This document shows positions 1 to 4,864 of a DNA stretch of 6,301 bases, piece after piece. How positions within the stretch are numbered: position 1 is the first letter of the stretch; every line of letters starts with the position of its first letter. The stretch is taken from positions 1-6,301 of the forward strand of contig MEKM01000106.1 in NCBI GenBank assembly GCA_001766965.1, written 5' to 3'. The DNA comes from Acidobacteria bacterium RIFCSPHIGHO2_01_FULL_67_28. GTDB lineage: Bacteria > Acidobacteriota > Terriglobia > Acidiferrales > 2-02-FULL-67-57. Both the position numbers and the translations under genes were made by a program. Below the pieces are notes generated by a model. That model was not told the DNA's origin, made no database searches, and saw nothing but the letters and a program-made list of their open reading frames with translations.

Positions 1-1
1 C

Positions 2-196
2 CGCATGACCGCCGCCTTCGACGCCCTCACCCAGGCCAGCCACAAGCTGGCGGAGGCCATGTACCAGAAGGCGGGTGCGAGCGCCGGGGCAGGCGAGAGC
101 CAGGCCGCCGGCGGCAAGGGCAACGGCAAGGCCAAGGAAGGCGAAGTCATCGACGCCGAGTACGTCGACGTCGACGACCAGAAGAAACCGAACTAA
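2..196 (+). CDS. dnaK: Molecular chaperone DnaK (Hsp70), C-terminal end only
   Basis: This is the 3' end of a gene that begins before the window; the frame is open from base 2 to the TAA at 194-196. About 64 residues are visible. They show the end of the helical lid (an alpha-helical stretch with ALTQASHKLAEAMY), then a flexible Gly/Ala/Lys-rich linker, then the acidic tail EVIDAEYVDVDD. The EVIDAEY/DVDD ending is typical of bacterial DnaK. DnaK is the ATP-dependent cytosolic Hsp70 that binds exposed hydrophobic segments and works with DnaJ and GrpE. dnaJ and hspR lie downstream on the same strand, which supports the call. The ATPase and substrate-binding domains are outside the window, so nothing can be said about their integrity. 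Confidence 0.93.
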   Translation, partial: RMTAAFDALTQASHKLAEAMYQKAGASAGAGESQAAGGKGNGKAKEGEVIDAEYVDVDDQKKPN

Positions 197-206
197 CAAG
201 TCCTTT

Positions 207-212
207 GGGAGG
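207..212 (+). promoter_or_regulatory. Ribosome binding site of the first inserted ORF
   Basis: GGGAGG lies five bases before the ATG at 218, close to the anti-Shine-Dalgarno consensus. It is the main support for translation of the unrecognised 94-residue ORF that follows dnaK. Confidence 0.6.
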
Positions 213-217
213 TTTCT

Positions 218-502
218 ATGGAAGTCGTTCTCGATATGCTGGGCAGCTCCCGAGGTCTACCACAGGAGCAGGAGGATGCCCGGCTGCTGGCGGAGATGAT
301 TGAGCAAAGGGCGCCACGGGTAGTTCCCGACAGGAAGCCGATCTCGCTAGTATGGGGTGCTCGTAGTACCCACACATTGCAGCTCGAAGAGAAAGGTCAG
401 CCAATAAGGCGTGAAGTACCGCGAGACTTGGCACAAGACTTAATCGCTTCACCGGACAACAAGGGATTGTGGGCACGGCTTGACCTGATTCTAAGGTCAT
501 AG
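218..502 (+). CDS. Hypothetical protein of 94 residues inserted between dnaK and dnaJ
   Basis: I do not recognise this protein. It starts at an ATG with a strong Shine-Dalgarno (GGGAGG, 5-base spacing), 21 bases after the dnaK stop, and ends at TAG 500-502. It is soluble-looking and highly charged, with no signal peptide, membrane segment or cysteine. The N-terminal third (to about residue 31) looks helical, with LPQEQEDARLLAEMIEQR, and the middle (about 42-58) looks beta-like. Base composition and codon choice differ sharply from dnaJ: AGG, CTA, GTA, ATA and TTA are all used, whereas neighbouring genes prefer G/C third positions. I infer recent acquisition together with the next ORF. A chance ORF is possible, but the ribosome binding site, orientation and tight packing argue for a real gene. 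Confidence 0.6.
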   Translation: MEVVLDMLGSSRGLPQEQEDARLLAEMIEQRAPRVVPDRKPISLVWGARSTHTLQLEEKGQPIRREVPRDLAQDLIASPDNKGLWARLDLILRS

Positions 503-522
503 TTGATACGCGGCGACGATCT

Positions 523-828
523 ATGTCTTCAAACCTCGAGCTGCTTGACCAAATCCAGGAATACACCGCAAACCATCGGGGAATCGCTGTGAAGGCATCC
601 GCCCAGGACGGTGCGTCCTGGGTTTATGCTGACGGCGAGGAGAAACACGAACGCGGGGGCGCGGGCCGCTTCAAGGTGACACCCGGGGGAGAGAACTACA
701 ACGAACTCTCTCAAGTGTTAACAGCGTTTTGGGTTGGGGAATGGGATGAAAAACGCACATCGTTCTTGGGCCGGGGGGAGGCATTGAGCGAGGTGCAATT
801 GCGTCAGTTATTGAAGGCCAAGCGCTGA
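523..828 (+). CDS. Hypothetical protein of 101 residues, translationally coupled to dnaJ
   Basis: I do not recognise this protein. It begins 20 bases after the previous stop, without a clear Shine-Dalgarno, and its TGA overlaps the dnaJ ATG by one base (TGATG at 826-830). Coupled translation of dnaJ is therefore likely. The N-terminus (about residues 4-16) looks like an amphipathic helix. A basic and Gly-rich middle with SWVYADGEEKHERGGAGRFK follows, then an aromatic segment LTAFWVGEW near residues 66-74, and a C-terminal helix with LSEVQLRQLLKAKR. There is no signal peptide, membrane span or cysteine. GC is visibly lower than in dnaJ and codons such as TTA, ACA and GGA appear, as in its partner ORF. 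A chaperone-associated role is suggested only by position; no function can be assigned. Confidence 0.6.
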   Translation: MSSNLELLDQIQEYTANHRGIAVKASAQDGASWVYADGEEKHERGGAGRFKVTPGGENYNELSQVLTAFWVGEWDEKRTSFLGRGEALSEVQLRQLLKAKR

Positions 829-1985
829 TGCCGACGGCGACCAAACAGGATTACTACGAGACGCTGGGGGTGAAGCGCGGGGCGGCGGCCGACGAGATCC
901 GCAAGGCCTATCGCCGCCTGGCGCGCAAGCATCATCCTGACGTCAACCCCGGCGACAAGTCCGCCGAAGAAAAGTTCAAGCAGATCCAGGAAGCCTACGA
1001 CGTCCTGTCCGACCCGAAGAAGCGCAAGATGTACGACCAGTTCGGCTTCTACTCCGAGCAATTCAAGGGCGGCCCCGGGCCGGGGGCGGGCGGGTTCGAC
1101 TTCGGGGGCTTCGACTTCTCCGACTTCGCCGCCGGGGGTCCCGAAGCTTCGGGACGCGGCCCGGGTTTCCGCGACATCTTCTCGGATTTCTTCTCGCGCT
1201 TCACGGGCGGGGCGGCGGAGCGCCCGGCGGAACCCGCGCGCGGCGCCGACCTCGAGTACGAGGTTGAGATCGGCTTCTGGGACTCCATTCGCGGCACGGT
1301 GCGGAAGCTCGCGATTTCGCGGCTCGCCGACTGCACCGCCTGCCACGGCACGGGCGCAGCCGGCGGGCCCGCGGCCTGCACCGCCTGCAACGGCCGCGGC
1401 ACGGTGAGCCAGCAGACCGGCCGGATGCGCTTCAACCTGACCTGCACGCGCTGCCAGGGCAGCGGGCGCGTCCGCACTATCTGCCGGCACTGCCGCGGCG
1501 AGGGCAAGCTGGCGCGGCCCGAGACGCTCGACGTCCGCATCCCCGCCGGGGTGGCCGACGGCTCGCGCGTCCGGGTCCCCGGCCGGGGCAACGCCGGCTC
1601 GGCCGGCGCGCCCCCGGGCGACCTCTACATCATCACCCGCGTGCGGCCCCACGAATTCTTTGAGCGGCGCGGCGACGACATTCACACCGTCGTCCCCATC
1701 ACCGTGAGCGAGGCGGCGCTGGGGGCGCGCATCGAGGTCCCCACGGTGGACGGCCGGGCGCTGCTGAAAGTTCCGGCGGGGACGCAGTCGGGCACGCGCT
1801 TCCGCCTGCGGGAGAAGGGCGCGCCCTCGCTGCGCACCCCGACACGTCGGGGCGACCACTACGTCGAAGTGCGCATCGTGCTCCCTCCGGTGCTCGACGA
1901 GCGACAGAAAGAGATGCTCAAGAACTTCGGCCGGCTGACCCGCGAGGACCCGCGGGCGGAGATTTACGCGGCGGCGCAACGCTAA
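828..1985 (+). CDS. dnaJ: Chaperone protein DnaJ (Hsp40, class I)
   Basis: DnaJ is the cytosolic co-chaperone that delivers unfolded clients to DnaK and stimulates its ATPase. The 385-residue product has every class I domain in order. The J domain spans about residues 8-73, with the catalytic HPD at 36-38. A Gly/Phe-rich region follows (about 72-127) with a D-I-F motif at 116-118. Four CxxCxGxG zinc modules begin at C169, C184, C206 and C219, and the two C-terminal beta-sandwich client-binding domains and dimer segment end the protein. Length is normal for the family. The ATG overlaps the stop of the preceding small ORF (TGATG), and only a weak GAAGG lies upstream, so translation is probably coupled. 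An 18-bp perfect palindrome at 1138-1155 is embedded in the Gly/Phe linker and encodes part of GGPEASGRG. hspR follows after 49 bases. Confidence 0.97.
   Translation: MPTATKQDYYETLGVKRGAAADEIRKAYRRLARKHHPDVNPGDKSAEEKFKQIQEAYDVLSDPKKRKMYDQFGFYSEQFKGGPGPGAGGFDFGGFDFSDFAAGGPEASGRGPGFRDIFSDFFSRFTGGAAERPAEPARGADLEYEVEIGFWDSIRGTVRKLAISRLADCTACHGTGAAGGPAACTACNGRGTVSQQTGRMRFNLTCTRCQGSGRVRTICRHCRGEGKLARPETLDVRIPAGVADGSRVRVPGRGNAGSAGAPPGDLYIITRVRPHEFFERRGDDIHTVVPITVSEAALGARIEVPTVDGRALLKVPAGTQSGTRFRLREKGAPSLRTPTRRGDHYVEVRIVLPPVLDERQKEMLKNFGRLTREDPRAEIYAAAQR
1138..1155. repeat. 18-bp perfect palindrome inside dnaJ
   Basis: GTCCCGAAGCTTCGGGAC reads identically on both strands. Its 14-bp core, CCCGAAGCTTCGGG, recurs exactly in the intergenic palindrome at 3795-3812. 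It lies in the disordered Gly/Phe linker of DnaJ, where an insertion would be tolerated. A repeat of this kind may belong to a dispersed palindrome family; that is inference from two copies only. Confidence 0.7.
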
Positions 1986-2003
1986 GGGAGCGGACCGGCT
2001 CAC

Positions 2004-2027
2004 CGCAGAGGCGCAGAGGGCGCAGAG
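2004..2027 (+). repeat. Triplicated CGCAGAG motif between dnaJ and hspR
   Basis: CGCAGAG occurs at 2004-2010, 2012-2018 and 2021-2027, a period of 8-9 bases, and fills most of the 49-base gap. Related GCAGAG-type short tandem repeats are, from memory, common between genes in environmental bacterial genomes. The last copy runs into AGAAG just before the hspR ATG and may also supply a weak ribosome binding site. Confidence 0.6.
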
Positions 2028-2034
2028 AAGAACG

Positions 2035-2471
<437 letters not shown>

Positions 2472-2472
<1 letters not shown>

Positions 2473-2492
2473 GTTTTTTCCTCGAAAAAACT
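2472..2492. terminator. Inverted repeat at the end of the dnaK operon, possible terminator
   Basis: AGTTTTTTC at 2472-2480 and GAAAAAACT at 2484-2492 are perfect 9-bp arms around a 3-base loop. The repeat begins on the last base of the hspR stop codon. The stem is mostly A-T, so it would be a weak classical terminator; the six-T run could still promote release if an upstream hairpin pauses polymerase. A second GC hairpin (2493-2512) follows directly. Its position between hspR and a new promoter favours a transcription boundary. Confidence 0.4.
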
Positions 2493-2520
2493 GGACGCGT
2501 TAGCGGGCGTCCGTTATAAT
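2492..2520 (+). promoter_or_regulatory. Sigma70-type promoter of the FBP aldolase/phosphatase gene
   Basis: A perfect -10 box TATAAT lies at 2515-2520, with TGGACG (4 of 6 consensus bases) at 2492-2497 and an optimal 17-base spacer. Transcription would start near 2527, giving a leader of about 55 bases. An inverted repeat GGACGC-N8-GCGTCC (2493-2512) fills the space between the two boxes and overlaps the -35, so it could be an operator or the end hairpin of the upstream operon. Confidence 0.7.
2493..2512. promoter_or_regulatory. Dyad inside the fbp promoter, candidate operator or terminator stem
   Basis: GGACGC at 2493-2498 and GCGTCC at 2507-2512 are perfect 6-bp inverted arms with 8 bases between them. 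A protein bound here would block RNA polymerase access to the promoter. Alternatively the RNA hairpin, followed by GTT, serves the upstream hspR transcript. The sequence alone does not decide. Confidence 0.4.
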
Positions 2521-2549
2521 GCGCTAGCCGCGGTCGTTGAGCCCCCTGT

Positions 2550-2565
2550 AGTTTCGGTAGAAACT
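2550..2565 (+). other. Small hairpin in the fbp leader
   Basis: AGTTTC at 2550-2555 and GAAACT at 2560-2565 form a 6-bp stem with a GGTA loop. It ends eight bases before the Shine-Dalgarno GGAGGT (2573-2578), which itself is four bases before the ATG. It could influence ribosome access, but the stem is short and A/T-rich. Confidence 0.35.
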
Positions 2566-2582
2566 CGAAGCCGGAGGTCCCG

Positions 2583-3704
2583 ATGAAAATCACGATTAGC
2601 GTCATCAAAGCCGACGTCGGCTCGATTGGCGGGCACATGGCGCCCTCGCGCCAGTTGATCGAAAAGGTCCGCCAGCACGTCACCCAGAAGGGCGCCGGGC
2701 TGCTGATTGACCACTTCATCAGCCACACGGGCGACGACATCGCCATCCTCATGACCCACACGCGGGGCCCGGGCGACTCGAAAGTCCACAAGCTCGCTTG
2801 GGACGCCTTCGTCTCCGGCACCGAGGAGGCCAAACTCCAGGGGCTCTACGGCGCCGGGCAGGACCTCTTGAAAGACGCCTTCAGCGGCAACGTGCGCGGC
2901 ATGGGCCCGGAGGTCGCCGAAATTGAATTCGACGAGCGGCCGAACGAGCCCTTCCTCTTCTTCGCCGCCGATAAGACCGACCCGGGCGCCTTCAACCTCC
3001 CGCTCTACCTCGCCTTCTGCGACGTGATGAACACGCCCGGGCTCATCCTTTCGCCCAAGATGTCGAAAGGCTTCCGCTTCCTCATCATGGACGTGAACTA
3101 CACCGAGGGCGACCGCATCATCGAGCTGAACGCGCCCGAAGACATGTACGACATCGCGGCGCTCCTGCGCGACCCGGAGCGCTACGTGGTGGAGTCGATC
3201 TGGTCGCGCTCGACGGGGGAGCAGGCGGCGGCGGTGGCGACCTCGCGCCTGCACAACATCGCCGGCAAGTACACGGGCAAGGACGACCCGGTGATGCTCA
3301 TCCGCACGCAGATGAATTTTCCCGCCACGGGCGAGGTGCTGGCGCCGTTCGCCATCGGCCACTTCGTCGCCGGCGGCATGCGCGGCTCGCACCACATGCC
3401 GCTGATGCCGGTCGAGCAGAACTCGATTGTGAGCTACTTCGACGGCCCGCCGGTCATCAGCTGCGCCGGCTTCTGCGTGCAGCAGGGGAAGCTCACCGAA
3501 GCGGTGGATGCCTTCGCCCATCCCTTCTGGACGACGGTGCGCGAGCGCATTTCCGACAAGGCCATCGAGTTCCGCCGGCAGGGTTTCGTCGGGCCGACGA
3601 TGCTGCCGATGAACGAGCTCGAGTACACCGGCGTGGTGGAGAAGCTCAAGGAGCTCGACACCCGCTTCCGCATCCGCAAGGGCGAGAAAGTCCCCGCCGA
3701 TTAG
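2583..3704 (+). CDS. fbp: Fructose-1,6-bisphosphate aldolase/phosphatase (class V FBPase)
   Basis: This bifunctional cytosolic enzyme condenses dihydroxyacetone phosphate with glyceraldehyde 3-phosphate and removes the C1 phosphate to give fructose 6-phosphate, making gluconeogenesis one-directional. The 373-residue length is normal for the family. The N-terminus MKITISVIKADVGSIGGH is the family signature, with metal/substrate residues D11 and H18. D51-D52 (GDD), Q93 and D130-K131 (ADKTDPG) match further metal-site positions. Y230 and K233 in KYTGKDDP correspond to the active-site tyrosine and the Schiff-base lysine (Lys232 in archaeal enzymes). GGMRGSHHMPLMP (264-276) and Y348 near the C-terminus are also family-typical. 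GGAGGT at 2573-2578 fixes the start. A dedicated promoter lies upstream and the following gene is unrelated, so it is probably monocistronic. The family is known from most archaea and several deep-branching bacterial groups. Confidence 0.96.
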   Translation: MKITISVIKADVGSIGGHMAPSRQLIEKVRQHVTQKGAGLLIDHFISHTGDDIAILMTHTRGPGDSKVHKLAWDAFVSGTEEAKLQGLYGAGQDLLKDAFSGNVRGMGPEVAEIEFDERPNEPFLFFAADKTDPGAFNLPLYLAFCDVMNTPGLILSPKMSKGFRFLIMDVNYTEGDRIIELNAPEDMYDIAALLRDPERYVVESIWSRSTGEQAAAVATSRLHNIAGKYTGKDDPVMLIRTQMNFPATGEVLAPFAIGHFVAGGMRGSHHMPLMPVEQNSIVSYFDGPPVISCAGFCVQQGKLTEAVDAFAHPFWTTVRERISDKAIEFRRQGFVGPTMLPMNELEYTGVVEKLKELDTRFRIRKGEKVPAD

Positions 3705-3713
3705 GGGGCTCGA

Positions 3714-3736
3714 AGTGGCGGCATAAAGCCGCCGCT
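3714..3736. repeat. GC-rich hairpin after fbp, REP-like or terminator
   Basis: AGTGGCGGC at 3714-3722 and GCCGCCGCT at 3728-3736 pair over nine positions (one G-U in RNA) around the loop ATAAA. It sits ten bases after the fbp stop. There is no T-run after it on the + strand, so it may stabilise the mRNA 3' end or be a dispersed extragenic palindrome rather than an intrinsic terminator. The GCTAC following the stem resembles the GCGCTACC end of the element at 4589-4675. Confidence 0.55.
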
Positions 3737-3757
3737 ACACCACCAGAACCCGCAGGG

Positions 3758-3786
3758 TTGCGTCCCCTCGGGGCTTCGACTATGCT
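3758..3786 (+). promoter_or_regulatory. Possible weak promoter of the DnaC-like ATPase gene
   Basis: TTGCGT at 3758-3763 (3 of 6) and TATGCT at 3781-3786 (4 of 6) are separated by exactly 17 bases. Transcription would start near 3793, directly at an 18-bp palindrome. The boxes are poor, and chance matches are possible in this sequence. Confidence 0.35.
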
Positions 3787-3794
3787 GGCCGCCT

Positions 3795-3812
3795 GCCCCG
3801 AAGCTTCGGGGC
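3795..3812. repeat. 18-bp perfect palindrome before the ATPase start
   Basis: GCCCCGAAGCTTCGGGGC is a perfect palindrome ending nine bases before the ATG at 3822. It shares a 14-bp core with the palindrome inside dnaJ at 1138-1155. If transcribed it would sit at the 5' end of the mRNA, beside a start that lacks a Shine-Dalgarno, so it might affect initiation. It could equally be a dispersed palindrome with no role for this gene. Confidence 0.65.
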
Positions 3813-3821
3813 CTGCCTGCG

Positions 3822-4580
3822 ATGAACTCTCCTGCTCAAGCCTGCCCGCTCTGTTCCGGCACCGGCTGGAAGCCGGTCGAGCAGGAAGGCGTGCGGCGCG
3901 TCGTGCGCTGCGAGTGTCGCCTGGAGACGGCGCTCGAGCGGCGGCTGGCCGTGGCGCGCATCCCGCCGCGTTACGCGCAGTGCTCCTTCGACAACTTCCA
4001 GACCGGGACGCCGCAGAGCAACCCCGCCTTCAGCGACTCGCTGCGCGAGGCCTACTTCCTGGCCAAGCGCTTCGCCGAGGAGCATCCGGTGCACGCCGAC
4101 TTCGGCCTGCTCTTCATGGGCCCCTGCGGGGCGGGGAAGACGCACCTGGCGGTGGCCATCCTGCGCGGACTGGTGGAGAAGGGCGCGGACTGTTTGTTCT
4201 ACGACTTCCGCGAGCTGCTGAAGTCCATCCAGGCGAGCTACAACCCGGTGTCGCAGACGACCGAGATGCAGGTGCTGACGCCGGTGCTCGAAGCCGAAGT
4301 GCTGCTGCTCGACGACCTGGGCGCCTCGAAGCCCTCGACCTGGGTGCTCGACACCGTGGGGCACATCATCAACAGCCGCTACAACGACAAGCGCGTCACC
4401 CTCATCACCACCAACTACCTCGACGCGCCCGCCCAAGCCGGCCCGGTGCGCGACGACACGCTCGCCGACCGCATCGGCGAGCGCATGCGCTCCCGCCTCT
4501 ACGAGATGTGCCGGGTGGTGCGGCTGGAGGCCGAAGACTTCCGCCGGCGCGTCAAGCAGGCCCAGTACCACTTCTCCTGA
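3822..4580 (+). CDS. DnaC/IstB-like AAA+ ATPase with N-terminal zinc motif
   Basis: The 252-residue product resembles the DnaC/DnaI helicase loaders, which place the replicative helicase on DNA using ATP. Residues 8-32 contain CPLC and CEC (C8, C11, C30, C32), a probable zinc site. A linker leads to the AAA+ core: Walker A GPCGAGKTH (100-108), Walker B LLLDDLG (161-167), sensor-1 LITTNY (194-199) and the basic RIGERMRSRL box (217-226) typical of the family. The ATPase is complete, with all catalytic motifs intact. There is no adjacent IS21-type transposase, so a host helicase loader is more likely than IstB. The ATG at 3822 is the only in-frame start ahead of the cysteines, although no Shine-Dalgarno precedes it. 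It is probably transcribed alone, since a hairpin precedes it and a terminator follows. Confidence 0.85.
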   Translation: MNSPAQACPLCSGTGWKPVEQEGVRRVVRCECRLETALERRLAVARIPPRYAQCSFDNFQTGTPQSNPAFSDSLREAYFLAKRFAEEHPVHADFGLLFMGPCGAGKTHLAVAILRGLVEKGADCLFYDFRELLKSIQASYNPVSQTTEMQVLTPVLEAEVLLLDDLGASKPSTWVLDTVGHIINSRYNDKRVTLITTNYLDAPAQAGPVRDDTLADRIGERMRSRLYEMCRVVRLEAEDFRRRVKQAQYHFS

Positions 4581-4588
4581 CCGAGCGA

Positions 4589-4675
4589 GGTAGCGCACGA
4601 TGGCCGCAGGCCTTCCTGCGGGTTTTGGCAAAACCGCGGGTGCCCCTCGGCTTCGCTCGGGGAACCCGCGCTACC
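4589..4675. repeat. 87-bp composite element of nested inverted repeats (REP/MITE-like)
   Basis: The outer ends are perfect 8-bp inverted repeats, GGTAGCGC (4589-4596) and GCGCTACC (4668-4675). Inside are three further dyads: CCGCAGG/CCTGCGG (4604-4621), GGTTTT/AAAACC (4621-4635), and GCGGG/CCCGC with an inner CCCC/GGGG (4636-4669). It begins nine bases after the ATPase stop. GAGCG occurs just outside both ends, one base away from the repeat on each side, which might be a trace of a target duplication. It contains no ORF I would accept. I infer a dispersed palindromic element that also supplies a terminator. Confidence 0.6.
4604..4626 (+). terminator. Rho-independent terminator after the ATPase gene
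   Basis: CCGCAGG (4604-4610) and CCTGCGG (4615-4621) form a perfect 7-bp GC stem with a CCTT loop. It is followed by G and four Ts, 24 bases after the stop codon. The T-run is short but the stem is strong, and the rpsA promoter lies about 65 bases further on. Confidence 0.55.
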
Positions 4676-4690
4676 AGAGCGTGCGGAGCG

Positions 4691-4719
4691 TTGACAGCCG
4701 GAGGGGGCTCGGCTATAGT
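4691..4719 (+). promoter_or_regulatory. Near-consensus sigma70 promoter of rpsA
   Basis: A perfect -35 TTGACA (4691-4696) and a -10 TATAGT (4714-4719, 5 of 6) are separated by exactly 17 bases. Transcription would start near 4726. This is the best promoter in the window and fits a highly expressed ribosomal protein gene. Confidence 0.85.
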
Positions 4720-4723
4720 CGCG

Positions 4724-4864
4724 GCGTTGCGGGGGCGCCCGCCAACGCAACGGGGCTTTCGCGCATCCAAGCGGGGGAGAGGGAAGGTTACAGGCAGGCA
4801 ATCCTGAAGCTTTCCCGCGCAGAGGGTGTCGGAGCCGCCGGTGTTCCTCGAGGACGAAAAGAGG
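4724..4864 (+). promoter_or_regulatory. Long rpsA leader with a 5' stem-loop
   Basis: About 140 bases separate the predicted start site from the rpsA ATG. GCGTTG (4724-4729) and CAACGC (4743-4748) form a perfect stem at the very 5' end with a GC-rich interior. The remainder is purine-rich in places. In E. coli, S1 represses its own mRNA through leader structure; the same here is only a possibility. Confidence 0.4.

Noticed and set aside
216..566. 116-codon minus-strand ORF opposite the inserted small genes
   Set aside because: The plus-strand ORFs have a strong ribosome binding site, operon orientation and tight spacing. This ORF crosses both of them and shows no such signals.
705..722. Possible HAIR (HspR-binding) half-site containing CTCAAG
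   Set aside because: Only one half is present, without the inverted CTTGAGT partner at seven bases. Other CTCAAG occurrences (near 1917 and 3834) lie in coding sequence and also lack a partner.
218..828. Toxin-antitoxin interpretation of the two small ORFs
   Set aside because: Size and pairing would fit, but I see no known toxin or antitoxin motif, no DNA-binding fold in the first protein, and no own promoter. Position alone is not enough.
2514..3521. 335-codon minus-strand ORF opposite fbp
   Set aside because: It is antisense to a complete FBP aldolase/phosphatase and has the composition expected of a reverse-complement shadow.
3822..4580. IstB helper ATPase of an IS21-type element
   Set aside because: There is no transposase gene beside it and no terminal repeats enclosing it, and the N-terminal CxxC/CxC zinc motif fits a host DnaC/DnaI-like protein better.
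3758..4807. 349-codon plus-strand ORF overlapping the ATPase gene in another frame
   Set aside because: The product is Arg/Ala-rich and patternless, and the overlapped frame has Walker A, Walker B and sensor motifs. It also runs through the palindromic element and the rpsA promoter.
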